Assembly: GCA_963978895.1 (NCBI GenBank)
Contig: OZ022238.1
Span: 26,938,617-27,002,616, forward strand
Reading direction: 5' to 3'
DNA length: 64,000 nt
Source of the DNA: Erpobdella octoculata
Lineage: Eukaryota > Annelida > Clitellata > Hirudinida > Erpobdellidae
Each line of letters opens with the position of its first letter. Position 1 is the first letter of the stretch. This document shows, piece after piece, positions 33,031-45,357 of the stretch. The position numbers and the translations under genes are program-made. The notes beneath the pieces were generated by a model. The model was not told where the DNA came from and did not search any database. It was given only the letters and a program-made list of their open reading frames with translations.

Positions 33031-36000
33031 ATGACAACATCGGAATCTCTCCAAAAAAGAAATTTCATGGATGGTGATTCCTTCTTCAATAATTTCAAAT
33101 CATCAATCAACTTTCCCATTCACTCCAGAGATTTGAATAGCTCACAGCAGTTTTGCAACAAAGAGAACATTAACAGCTGCTTAGTTTATTTGAACCAGGT
33201 TGTATTTTTATTAACATACTTTTTCTGTAACTTTTTTATTTTTTTATTTGTATTCAAGTTGGTTTTAAGCATGCTGTTTCTCAGGTGTGGAGATTATCTA
33301 TATCCTCGACATACCTTGAGCTTATTATGTGTATCATGTTCATCATCATCATCATCATCAGTTCTACTTTTTCTACTTATTGTCAACAAAACCTTTGGAG
33401 ATGTTGAGAGAATGAGGTTGCATCTCTTCATTCACACTCATCAGTATTTCATTGATTTATTAACAATGTTTTTTTAAACAGAGATTTTTGTATGCTTAAA
33501 CATGTTAATCATTTCTCATTAGAGAATTATTTATTAAAGAAGGTGTTAAACTGAAGTAGAAATGGAGATATTTAAATTAAGTTTTAGTATCTCATCATCA
33601 GCATCATTTTACTGCTTGATTGCCCTCAGCTATTCTGTTTCTGAAAATAAGAAAAAAACTGTTTATGTCATTTAATAATTCTGGAGTGCTGGTGTACACA
33701 TTTGTTTAGGTGTTTGGATAAAGATAGGAGAGATGCTGGGATAAATAAGCATGGTAGGAGAAAGAGATGCAATATAAGGAAATAGGAGTAAGATGACGAT
33801 TAAAAGTTTTCTAATTATTTTTATTGATGTCCTTTGAATTTTATAATATAGATGTACCTACATTCATTATTAGATATTTGTTTTTTTTAATTTTGTTTTA
33901 TTTGATTGTTGAAAAAAGAAAGAAAATACTTATTCATTCAATTGCATATTACTGCCTTAATATTCTTTCATTTGAATGTTTTTGCTGTAATTAAACAGTA
34001 TGGAATAATTGACAATAATGAATGTTTTAAAATTTAATTAGTTTTAACATTAAATACATTAATACAAATTTGTATGTTGCAATGGTAGTTCATAATTGCT
34101 ATGTCAAATAATTCATGTGTGCTGGTCGTACAAGATGCTGATTTGATCCGTAAAATGTTGGACAATGTGTAAAAATAAAGTTGATGATAAAAGAAACAAA
34201 TTGTAATAATATTTCTTTATTGATATTGAAATTGTAGGAGTTAGTTGGTCACGGAATGCCAGCCATGTTCAATAAACCAGGAGATTTTCATATTTCTTAC
34301 CTCATCAATTCAACATTTGAACTTCTTGAAAAAGTCAGAAACTCTGCTACTGCCAGACAATCTCTTGAAGAAAGGTATCTATGTTGAACATTCATTTTTT
34401 TCAACATATCCCTAGAATATTTTATAGATGTAAATATTTGATAACATATGTATGTTAATGATGCAAACAGTTTTGAAAGTTTCAATTGCTAAATGAAATT
34501 TTGATAGTCCAGATAATATTTATAATTTTTGTATATAATTATTTTCAAAATATGCCGCACTTCTTTTGAGTTTTGATGGGTCAGTGTACCCAGTTGTGAT
34601 TTGAAGTTTATAAATAACATCTGTTGTGTATACATCATAACATATATGTTTCTGTTGTGTGTGTACATCATAATATATGCTTCTGTTCATTACTCTTGTC
34701 AAGAAACTTAGAACTCATAAGTATTTAAATGTCTTTTTTTAATTATCATGTTTTAGCTTTAATTCTAAATAAGAATCACTAAAAATAAAAAAAAAATCTG
34801 AAGGGTTTTTTTTAACTTCCATCTGTATATGAAGACAGTTTAAATGATATGTGTTAGTGTACTGTAAAGTTCTGCAATGCTTTCATTATATCTCTTTTCT
34901 TAATCTTGCTATGATTCTTCCTAGCCATCCTCCTGTCCAAAGGTAATAAATTATCATTGCCTCTTATTCACTTGAAATATAAAAGAAACCAGAAAAACTA
35001 TCCCATTTGTTAAAACACAGACACTGAACTTTAGTCCAATTTTACATGTGTCAAATAAATATAATTCATCATCATCAACAATCAATCATAATTATCATCA
35101 TAATGATGTTCTTGTCTTGTTTTAGAAACAATGTAGTGAATGTTCAAGTTTGAGAATAAAAAGAACTGTTAAAATGAATGTATAACATATCTTGTTCTGA
35201 TTAACATACTTGTTCAGATGGGCTGAATCTATTATAGGAAGATGCACATAATGCACACTTATATGGTATCTCTCCAAAGAAAGATTCACCCAGCATGATG
35301 ATAATGATGGTAGATGAAATAAACTATTAACCGGGTGCTTATCTGAATATGTATTTCCAAGTTGTAAGCTTCCATGTGGAAACACCACTACCCACCTCCT
35401 TCCCTTACCGGCGTGCACAGCAATACCATCCTCATCAATTTGGTTTTCTTAATAGAAAAAATAGAATTGAGTTTTGGTGTTGCACCTTGTGAAACATTCA
35501 TTAAATGAATATCAACTTTTCCTTCATCCATGATTTTCCCTGTTGTTAATAGTTAGCTTTGCAATTTCTAAAAAGACAAAACTGTACAGAAGAATGATAA
35601 ACCTTAGTTTGCATTAGTATTATTAGTATTATTATCACTTAAGTGCACTACTGTATAAGGAGGGTTCAGAGTACTGAATAAATAAAAGTACAACTATAAT
35701 TATGGTAGGCATACAATAATTTATTATTTATTTATATACATAAGATAAATAACCAGGTAAGATATATAATTACAGCAAACACAGGGCTCTGTGTGACCTG
35801 GAGCAGTTGAAAGGAGAAAAGAAAAAATTGAAGTCTAAATTGGAGTCAACAGAGAAAGAGTTGAGCTTGCAAAAAAATAAAGTTGACTTGTTGACCAAAG
35901 AAGTTTCTGCAAAGGAAGCAAAATTAAAAACTGAAAGAGATGAGGTGTGTTTTTATGATTTTTTAGAGGCTTCAATATAACGAGTTCAGTCTGGTTTATC

Positions 36001-38301
36001 ATTAACTACTATTAACTAGTATGATTTTTCTAAATTTGTAATGATATTTCTTGATCTAGAAATTAAATATCTAGTGTTTACACTTATAAGTTTTGTATTC
36101 ATTAGTTTCACCAATATGTAAGTGGTTGCAGAATGATTTTAATTCGATTACATTCCATGTTAGTTCTTTTTTATTACTTTTATAAGATTCGAAGTCTTCA
36201 AGCAGCCCTGAAAAGTAAAGAGTTTCAATTCAAGAAGTCCTTGAAGAAGGATGAAAAAGAGATGAACAGATTGAAGGAGAGACTGGGAAATCTACTCACT
36301 GATAAGAATGAAAGAAAGGCAGGTTTGTATTGCGTGGTGGTGGGTGGTGGTGGGTGTTGTTGCTTTGAGAATGCTCTTGTTGCTTTTGTTGTTGTTTTGT
36401 TTGATAACTAGTAAATATTTTTAAAGCGATTCTACACAAATTTAGAAATGTTTTCAATTCAATTTGATGATCTTTAATATAGTGTGAGTTTGGTTATATA
36501 CAAGATATATTCGTACAAACTCATGTTTTATATACAAGGTATATTCATAGATAATCATGTTTTATGTACAGGATATATTTATGCACTGGGGATAGCCCGT
36601 CAGAAATTAAATATCATTATATATCATTTTGCATTGCAGTGCCTCTTTTTCATCTTTAGGCCTGACAGTGTATGGTTGTAATAACTTTTATTACACACCT
36701 GCTCACTCTAGTTTTATCAACTGCTAACCCTGCTTACTGCGGGCATTATGCGAAATGCTAACATGCATATATACATACAGACATTGGAAATTATGTATTC
36801 ATGAAATTTTCATGGCCTGATTTTGCTACTGTTTGAATATTTTTAGAGTTGTATTACATTTTAGCGATAAAAATGTTTCTGGCTAAAAAATTTGATATTT
36901 TCTTTTCATTTCTTCTTTCAGCTATTCGAATATCAGAAAATTTAGCGAGGTCAGAAGGCAAAAGGAGCCAATGGGGGTAGATATGATTTAAATTATTTAT
37001 CATTAGTGGTTTATTGTTATTTAAAATGGATTTTTTAATCAATTATTTCTTAATAACTTTTGACTACATTTCTGGTAAGAATAAAAAAAATGTGAAGATA
37101 GTTATATTTGATACAAATATAATTTTAAAATGTAGAAATTATAAGGGTTTATTAAATAAATAGCAGCAGGCATGGTGGTACAGTGGTAAAGTCTTCGACT
37201 TTTAAGCTTGGGGTCCCGGCTTCAACCTCCGGGTATCTAAAATTCCACTTCCTTTGGCAACAAGTTCACTCTTATGGCTCAGCTCAACTCAGCCTTTCAT
37301 CCCCATGTGGTAGTCAAATGAGTACTAGTGATTCCACTGGGGATAAAGCGATTGAGATGCTGAAGATGGCTGCCTGTATTGTAGTGGTCTTGAAATCGAT
37401 ATAACCACTATAATCTGATCGGATTCTTAACCCATTAGTGCCTGAGATCTTAGATTTTTCTAATTTTTTGATATTATGTTGGTTTAGTGCTCAAAATAAG
37501 ATATCTGAAATTTAAAATTAAAAATAATGCACAGTTTTTATTTTTTTTATTTTGAATAAACGTCCCATTTTTTGGGACGCTAGGCACTGGAGGGTAGGTG
37601 TCCTTTCATTAGCTGAATTGCACTGTGATGGCATTATTTGCTGCAAAACACAAAAGTTAACAATTGATATTTTTAATAACAAAATATTAGTATATAATAA
37701 GTCAAAAATAAATAAAAATGGTTATTTTTTCAGTTAATTACTGACGTTTACAAGCAATAATACACATAAAACATGAAAAAATACAAGTTTCGAACACCCC
37801 CCTCTCGTGCCTAGCGTCCCAAAAAATGGGACGATAGTAAATTGTGAAATTTGCTAAAACCGTACATTTAAAAAAAAAACAAAAAATACCGATTTCTTTT
37901 TTAGATAGAAATAAACAAAATTACATAATCATATTTTTAAAAATAATAATATTAATTTAGCAATCTTACCTTGAATGAGAGTCCATTTCGAAAAAGCAAA
38001 TTTTACGAACACGCGAAAACAACAGCAAATAAATTTCCAAAAGACTATTTTTAAATGTCAAAGACTACGAATACATTTAGATATAAACCAACCTAACAAA
38101 ATGAGCCATTTTTTTAATTAATATAACCACTATTTTAAAAATTACAATTATTTAAAGAGATGTACCACTTTTTGGGACGCTAGGCACTAATGGGTTAATA
38201 TCTTTAAATAAAAAGACAATATTTCTCTTAAAATGTGTGATGTCATCTCTCAGTTCAGAATCATTGCTGAATGCTGGAAAGAAGTTCTTACTCTCTCTCT
38301 C

Positions 38302-38383
<82 letters not shown>

Positions 38384-40628
38384 ATTAACACAGAATCAGA
38401 AATTGTTGAAAATGATAATGCTCATACAGATGATCGCCCAGCCTTTCAAGTTTCTTAATGATAAGCTTAAAACATCTGATATTTCTACTGCATCCAGCAA
38501 TATTGATAATATTCTGGGTCAACTAAATTGGCACGATAGGAATGATGACAATATTGTTTATGACAATGGGCATGATTTCTGGTAAGAAAAGAAAGAGTGC
38601 TACAGTAAACTGTTCATGCTTGCCAAGATTTGGTGACAGGTCCCTGTCTCTCAGGCATACGGTGAGAGGATTTCTTTCTGTGTGTGGCATCATGAGGGCA
38701 GGTTGTTGTAATCGAATGAAGAAATCTTTTGAGATGAGAGTTTTCCTAAAACTAAATAAGCATTCTGTGTATACACGAGACCACTTTTAGAATATTGTTC
38801 ACAAGTATGGAATCCTCATACAGGACTTGATTGAGAGAGTTCAAGGCGGTTTTTATTTTGGATATTTATAAGTCGTTTAATGCAAAACAAGTTTTGAACA
38901 AAAGCAATGGTGTTACAAGAAATAGTTGAAATGTAGCATGGGAAAATCAAACTATTGTAAAAATTAAGTTTCTGTAAATTATTTGAAGTACTTATGTTTA
39001 TTAATATAAAGGTCCTAACAACCATTGTCATCATTTCCAGTGCTACAGCAGCAAACAAGGATGTGTTGCGAACCTACGAAGATAAACATTTGGCCCTCCT
39101 CCAAGAAAATAAAACACTCCGTGAAGACCTTAAGCAATTATACGAACAACTCATTAACCTTAACATGAAACTCTCCATTCCAGACCAATCTGCGTGTGCT
39201 AATGAAGAAGTAAACGTTTAGTTTCATCTCTGTTATTTTTTCATCGATAAATTTTATTTAATAACTTCATTTTTTTCTCAGGATCACATTAGCAATGTCA
39301 CATTCAACACGAACAAAGATCAAGATTTTCTAACTGAAGGTAACGTTGTGGTATTTTATACTTATTAGCATCTTTCATTTGGGCCACATTTGTCTTTGAC
39401 TTGAATTGATGTGACAGGCTGCTTTGAAATGCCGTACTCTACGAATGGTGCCGATCTTACAAAGAGAGTTCTTGATGAAATTAACAAAATTCAAGAAAAA
39501 TTTGAAGAGTCTCAACCATTCTGTAGGTCTAATCTTTATGTAAAGTCTTAACTTATGTAAAATTAAACCAAAAAAAAATTTTAATCAGCAAAATTGACAG
39601 ACTTCTTTTTTATCATTCAGTTCTGCTAAGTTTTAACATGTTAAATTAGTTATCTTGTTGTTTAGACTGAAAGATAAAAGGTAATTTTCTGTATGCAATA
39701 AAGGTAGCAGAAGACCTCCTTCAGTTAACTGTGATGAGTCATGCTTTGAAACAGCGTCATACAAATCGATTGGAACATTTAACAAGGTTATTTAATAATT
39801 AATGTCATCCAAGATTCCTAAAATTAGTTTGGTATCCAATATAAAAATTATTACTTTGTATAAAATAAATAAAAACTATTTTTTTTCAGATAAGGGTATC
39901 TCCACTGAAGAGTAGTCTCAACATGAGACCAAAATCTGCTTTTCAAACTCATTGTAAGTTTTTTAGAGTTCTAGTTTATAAGTTATTTTTTGATTAATAT
40001 GTTGTTTAAAACTCAATTTATCAGCTTTTGTGAATATTTTAAAATTTTCTTTCATAGTCGTCGGCACTCGGATAAATAACTCGAGAAGTTCTGTGCTGTC
40101 ATCTTCCTGTAGAAATCACCAGGCAGGTTTTCGAAGTGCTCGAACAACTAAAAGTAAACTTCAGGAAAAACATGTCAGTGTCAGTGAGACTTCATCAACT
40201 GTGAACGAATCATACAACAGCAGCAGCGAAGATTGCGAAGAGAGTGTGAAGAAACCAAGAAGACTTATCAGATCTGAGAGTTATACAATGTTAGTTGTTT
40301 TTTTATTTGTTCTAGTCAGTTATTATATCACAGTATCACAATAGGATTAGATAAGATTAAAAGTCTTATAAGTGCATAAAAATTATACTCGAAGTAGTCC
40401 GTGTTGTAATTGTCGTGTGGATCTGTTAGTCTTAACTTACATGTAAAATTAAAAAACTTCAGATTGAAAGATCCGTCAACAAAAGATCTAGGTACTTTAG
40501 AAATTTTGGAGGATTCAATTTCTAAATATCTCATTTCCAGCAATACTTCATATGAAACTTCACAATCTCCTCGTGAGGAAACTGTAAAGACGTGTGATGA
40601 TGATGATGATGATGATGACTATATATGA
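33031..40628 (+). CDS. SSX2IP: Afadin- and alpha-actinin-binding protein (ADIP) / SSX2IP-like, 12 coding exons
   Basis: A centriolar-satellite and cell-junction coiled-coil protein involved in microtubule anchoring. Coding exons: 33031-33198, 34238-34374, 35776-35944, 36187-36322, 36922-36976, 39041-39209, 39282-39339, 39418-39522, 39704-39786, 39890-39953, 40058-40289, 40463-40628. Phases agree throughout, giving 513 residues against about 614 in human. The N-terminus has NKENINSCLVYLNQELVGHG, like the ADIP family CNxENIxxCxxxINQEL. Exons 3-6 are coiled coil, with EKEMNRLKERLGNLLTDKNE and SEGKRSQWG as family blocks. The C-terminus is Ser-rich and ends in an eight-Asp run plus YI. An in-phase acceptor at 32955 implies a 5' non-coding exon upstream. 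Exon 9's frame and a possible 18-nt microexon are less certain. Family identity rests on recalled motifs. Confidence 0.85.
34923..34940 (+). other. Possible 18-nt microexon in SSX2IP intron 2
   Basis: CTTCCTAG, then CCATCCTCCTGTCCAAAG, then GTAATA. The 18 bases are flanked by a pyrimidine-rich acceptor and a donor. They keep the phase-2 frame, adding six residues (SHPPVQ). Chance is possible in a 1.4-kb intron. Confidence 0.3.
36497..36585. repeat. Short tandem repeat, ~35-bp unit, about 2-3 copies
   Basis: Imperfect copies of ATACAAGRTATATTC...CATGTTTTAT in SSX2IP intron 4. Non-coding. Confidence 0.5.
37166..37405 (+). mobile_element. tRNA-Lys-like SINE in SSX2IP intron 5
   Basis: The head CATGGTGGTACAGTGGTAAA, a lysine-like anticodon arm GACTTTTAAGC and the B-box-like GGCTTCAACCTCC are tRNA-derived. 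The body has CAACTCAGCCTTTCATCC and CAAATGAGTACTAG with CCACTGGGGATAAAG, resembling conserved SINE central domains. Confidence 0.75.
37431..38194. mobile_element. Non-autonomous piggyBac-like element in SSX2IP intron 5
   Basis: The ends are CCCATTAGTGCC and GGCACTAATGGG, flanked on both sides by TTAA (37427-37430, 38195-38198), the piggyBac target. Inner copies of TTTTTTGGGACGCTAGGCAC occur near 37565 and 38168, with a reverse copy (CTAGCGTCCC) near 37811. 764 bp, non-coding. Confidence 0.93.
38291..38383 (+). repeat. (CT)n microsatellite
   Basis: Almost pure CT repeat with two or three interruptions, in SSX2IP intron 5 after the piggyBac-like element. Confidence 0.95.
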
Positions 40629-42061
40629 TGTGTATCACTTGTTGCCTTTTTACTGTTTGATTACATAAGTTTTAATGTTATTTATGGGTCAACTTTTTCT
40701 GTTTTTGATAAGATGATTTTTAAATATAATTTCATAAAAAAGTGATGTAAATGTTTATCTGAGACTCAAAAATGTTGTGTGCAGTTGTTCATATGTACAA
40801 GTATGTGTGTTTGGTTTATAACTGCCTTGTAACTTGTCGTCATTTCTAAAACAGTTTCGATTGTTGAAAAAATGATTTCTTCATCTGCCTCTTCTCTTGA
40901 ATGAACATTGTTTTGTTTTCATCAAGTTTTTCAAACATCTTTTTCTGCAGGCATGAACTTAACGTATTGACAGCATATTTATTTTAACTACTCTAATTTT
41001 ATATCCATGCTGAAGTTTTTAAGAAATAGCTGTTAAGTAGTTGGTGGCCATCATCTTGCAGTAATAATTTCAACTTTTTTGAATTTCCATTAACTTACTT
41101 GCTCGATCTCGCTAATCTTTTCTTTAAGAAAATAGCTTTAGATCAAAATATCTCATTCTTGTGGAATATTTAATTTTCTTGTTATTAAATTAAAATTTAA
41201 TTATAGTATAATAACGTGGACGTGATTTGATTTATGTAGACTAAAACCTGCCATGACTTATATGATTTAAGCTGATTTTTTTCACCCCTCTGTCAGAAAA
41301 ATTCAGACTGATGAAAGATGATGAAAATGTACACATTCCAAATTACTGTTAGTGAATAAGTTTGTAGGCTGCAGCTCTCAATGGAGCAAAAGCCTAGCTA
41401 TAATTTGGTGGGATAGAATTGACAAATTATCGTCTCGGTCATTTCTGCTTGCACCTGGCAGGAACTCTGTAAAAAGACCCAAAGAAAGAAATAACCATGT
41501 CCAGCCACAATGCTGCTTCTTTAATGTTCAAGAGTGCAATATCATCAAGCAGAGATAATTTGGGACAAAGAACTAAATGCCACAATGAACACTGTTGCAA
41601 CAAATGCACAAAAAGTTTACACATGTACTGCAAAAGCTTAATTAGAAACACAGCAGTAGGATCATTTATCCATTGTTGTAGTAGTTCTTTGAATTTTGAT
41701 AAACCAGCAAAAAATTAAAGACTACTTGCAGCTACAAGTGTTGAATTACACAACAAAATAACATCAAAAGCAATTAGTGTTCATTTCAACCGAATCAGGC
41801 TCTACATTTTCTTTGATTTGAAGACACTTTTAAGAAACTTTCAATTGTCTGAATTTACGAATTCCATCTTGTGAAATTTTAACATCCTCATTCCTAATGT
41901 ATTTTGTACTTTCTAACTTCAACTATTCGTTCCAGAAAATCTAATCTCACCTAAAAGGCAATATATTTCAACATGTAGTGCATCTACTCTTGTTGATTAA
42001 CTCAAACCAAAATGAATGAATTTCACTGTTCAATTTACCAACCTCAATTGAACTAATGTGG
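40629..42061. other. SSX2IP 3' flank and intergenic DNA
   Basis: The first part should be the 3' untranslated region. A cys/his-containing frame at about 41497-41718 (KCHNEHCCNKCTKSLHMYC) might be a transposase zinc-finger scrap, but I cannot assign it. No other gene seen. Confidence 0.35.
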
Positions 42062-42300
42062 GACGTGTTGGTCTAGTGGTATAGATATCGGCTTTGAGAG
42101 TCGTAGGACCTGGGCTCGATTCCCGGTCCAGGCACGTAATTTCCTTAAGCAAGAAACTAACTCACATGTGCTCACGTCAACTTAGCGTTATCTAGGGTTA
42201 ACTCATGTCTATGTAAATAGCGTGTTCTTCGAAGTTCCCGATTCCAAAGGAACCTTCGTAAGCGCCTCTGACTTTATCTGGCGCTATATAAATAAACTCA
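42062..42300 (+). mobile_element. tRNA-derived SINE, fullest copy
   Basis: The head is GACGTGTTGGTCTAGTGGTA (A box) with CTCGATTCCCGG (B box). The body is AGCAAGAAACTAACTCACAT and the tail TGGCGCTATATAAATAAACT. About 240 bp. The tail resembles the 3' end of the CR1 LINE at 11780-13506, which also has GCGCTATATAAAT. Confidence 0.85.
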
Positions 42301-42331
42301 TTTCATTTCCTCATGGAGGTCAACCACTATG

Positions 42332-44760
42332 TAGTGACTAAACAGACTTCGCTTTGGCCCGACGTTTAGACATTCGGAACTATTAAATTCATACTTCGGC
42401 ATTAAACCGAGGCCGAATAACGAAATAATCGGCTCCTATACAGCAACCTTTTGGAAAAGAATCTTAAAACTTTTGAATTCACTAGTAATTTGTCATTTAG
42501 TGTGATACGGAAACAAAATAGGAATGTCTTAGTTTAATTTGAAATTTAATCTCCTTTCCTGAGTATGCCCGGGTAATAGGTCAGGTACAACTTCTGAAAA
42601 AGTCGATTTTTTGGTCAATATCAGTTGTGTCGGGTGACTCAAGGAGAAACAATCACACTGACCTACGTGATATCTTGCTCATCAAAACCAATGTTATTCA
42701 GTGTGACCTGATTATTGCATTCAAGGTCGCAGTTTCACCCTTCATGTTAAAAATTTCAATAAAAGATTTGTACTGTTTAAACTGTATTTGGGTTCCACGA
42801 CAAAACGTTCACAGACAAAATGTTCAACGACAAAATGTTCCCGACAAAACGTTCACGACACAACGTTCACGACAAAATGTTCACGACAAAATGATCACCG
42901 ACAAAACGTTCACAGACAAAATGTTCAACGACAAAATGTTCAACGACAAAATGTTCACGACAAAACGTTCACGACAAAACGTTCACGACAAAACGTTCAC
43001 GAAAAATGTTCACGCACAAAATGTTCACAGACAAAATGTTCACAGACAAAATGCTCACAGACAAAATGTTCAACGACAAAACGTTCACGACAAAACTTTC
43101 ACGACACAACGTTCACGACAAAATGTTCGCACTGAAAAATAAAAATTTTGTTTTATTATGTCAAGATCGCTTGCAAACTAATTATTAAGTCATTTTTTGT
43201 GATGTGTCTATTCACCATTTTATTTACCAAAGCAAAGTATATGTGCATGACAGCATGAAACTAATATACGTATTGGCAACATCAAATGATCTTCAATTAA
43301 TAAATAATTGTATGGAGTTATAGCTATTTGGCTTTTTTCTTTTTCATCCATATTTTGATCCTTTTTATCATCGTTCCATTTATTAACTAGTTAATGCCGG
43401 TTAATTTGCTTTTGGATACCCTAACTTTTTAGTTTTTAATTGCTAGAGACTGGAGATGTATTTTCAATTCTAGTTGAAAAACGCAAGTAGCTGCATGCTG
43501 CTTTACCCAAGTCACCGTTACGTTAATTAGCTAATTAAAGGAGGCTATATTGCTCATGGAAGCCGATAACTTCTTAATCGCTAGGCTACAACGATCAAGG
43601 CTTCTTTCTGTCGTTCACTTAATTAAAATTGAAACATCAAATAAATCTCAATTAATAACTAATTGCATTTCTTTTTCTATTTAATCGGAGTTAATAAAGA
43701 TTTCATATTTTGACCCTTTTAATCATCGTTCCATTTATTAACTAGTTAATGCGGGTTGGTTAATTTTCTCTTGGATACCCTTAACTTTTTAATCTTTAGA
43801 ATACAGCCATCAAACCTTATTTACGTCGTTTGCTTAATTGAAATTGAAAATTCAAACGATCTCAAATTAGTAACCAATTGTATTTTCCTATTATAGCTAT
43901 CTCATTTCATCTGTTTTTTTTCTTTCTTGCTGAAACAGTTTACAGTCCTCCGATCCATACTCATCTGGTTGCCGTTTGAGTTAGGGGTATCAAAGAGGAA
44001 ATTAACATTGCATTTACTATTGTTAACGTTTTATTTGCGCTCATTTTGTGAAACACAAAATATTTTATCATTTAAAACTAAACTAGATTTAAAAGTTGCA
44101 ATCGTGAACATTTTGTCGTGAACGTTGTGTCGTGAACGTTTTGTCGTGAACATTTTGTCGTTGAACATTTTGTCTGTGAACGTTTTGTCGTGACACCTGT
44201 ATTTGCAGTTGTAAAAAATTACAACTTCACACTATTACCACCTTCGGTTGAACTACTCGCCGGTCAGCCCCCCAATATTCAAAGAGTTCGGACACCCCTG
44301 TTCTAGACGGTATATACAAGAAGCATGTATTCCATCAAATTCCATGACACTCACTTCCAAACAAATATTGGAAATCCAGCAGTATATTTATCAACAGCTT
44401 GCCTTAGCTACCAACAAATTCTGTAGTGCCCCCCTCCTTCCACCATGGATAGTGACAGAACATTCATTTCTGCAGGTCTTATATACAATGACCAAGGATG
44501 TAACTGTACACAAAGAAAAATTGAAATGCTGTTGCTCCTAGCAAAGAATCTCAAAGTAGCCAATTTTTTCTACTAATTAGATACTATTTACTCTATCAAT
44601 CTATTTACTTTTTAAATCTATCTTAGTTTAGTTATTTTTTAATCATTCATAGTAATAATTGGTTAGTTTGATTTTTTCAGTGTTTTTACAAATTTTTTGC
44701 CGACACAAATATTTGGCCTCTGCCAAAGTTGTTCAGAAATATTGACTTCTGCAAAAAGTG
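42332..44760 (+). mobile_element. hAT copy related to 16977-19298, split by element B
   Basis: The left end TAGTGACTAAACAGACTTCGC and following GACATTCGGAACTATT match the element at 16977. Sequence before 44760 (TTCAGTGTTTTTAC, GTTGTTCAGAAATATT) matches the right end there, but the terminal bases are lost. A plus-strand C-terminal dimerisation piece remains at about 44450-44575 (SDRTFISAGLIYND, QRKIEMLLLLAKNLK). Element B interrupts it at 42791-44197. Confidence 0.7.
42791..44197. mobile_element. Foldback-like element B with 8-bp target duplication
   Basis: The left arm runs to about 43135, the right arm from about 44105. Both are made of GACAAAACGTTCAC-type units (14-16 bp) in inverted orientation. 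The left arm is nearly four times longer than the right. The caps are GGTTCCACGAC and, reversed, GGTGTCACGAC. The flanks tgtatttg at 42783-42790 and 44198-44205 match. The middle is non-coding with an internal duplication (about 43320-43430 and 43680-43800, both with ATCGTTCCATTTATTAACTA). 1407 bp. Confidence 0.93.
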
Positions 44761-45205
44761 TAACTGACAAATGTATAAATGAACAATTGCACCTTTTCTC
44801 ATTGGATGGTGAAATTACTTCAAATTACATCATCCAAGACCCATATATTTCAACTCATATTGAAACTAGATTCTTATTCAAACTGACCACAGGAACAACC
44901 CAACCTGACCAGACACAAAAAGAGTTAAGCAGAAAAATCTCAATAGTTTCAAAAAATGATGAATTGGAATTATAAATGCAAAAACACATAAAGAGAATAG
45001 CATGTGACATATCTCTTACATACAAATCACATTAGCTACTCAATTTATTACTGTGATTCACTATTATATTTAGAATGTTCTGAACCAGAATTGAACATCC
45101 ATTCATCATAAACAAGATAAGTCAAATTTAATATTTAGCTTTTAAACTGTCCAATTGAATTTATTGAAGATAAACAAAAACTCAAATCAACAAAGAAAAC
45201 TTATC

Positions 45206-45211
45206 TTTATT
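45206..45211 (-). terminator. Polyadenylation signal of ZC3H3
   Basis: AATAAA on the minus strand about 150 bp after the ZC3H3 stop codon, in an AT-rich context. Confidence 0.6.
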
Positions 45212-45357
45212 CACAAATAAAATGACAAATTATTAAAAAATTAATTTACAAAAATATCACATTCACAATGTCTCTTCTGTTGCTGCATATCCCTGAGAAT
45301 TGTCTTAAAAAACAAAAAACTGTATTAAACAGAAATATCATACTTACTTAACTTACT

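Noticed and set aside
38152..38585. Coding exon of SSX2IP around the (CT)n run
   Set aside because: Its frames carry a stop in the required phase, and exon 5 joins exon 6 at 39041 without it.
41340..41720. piggyBac C-terminal zinc finger gene
   Set aside because: Cysteine spacing is only loosely similar and there is no adjoining transposase sequence.
42062..42135. A functional tRNA gene
   Set aside because: The A and B boxes are present but the anticodon stem and acceptor pairing are poor. The sequence continues into a SINE body shared with other copies.
42797..43135. CRISPR array or a repetitive protein gene (DKM/QNV repeats)
   Set aside because: Units are ~14-16 bp with no spacers, the host is eukaryotic, and the reading frames are a by-product of arm repeats that recur inverted at 44105.
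44246..44300. Right end of another hAT element (GTTCGGACACCCCTG)
   Set aside because: It looks like a CAGGGGTGTCCGAAC terminus, but I found no matching left end or duplication.
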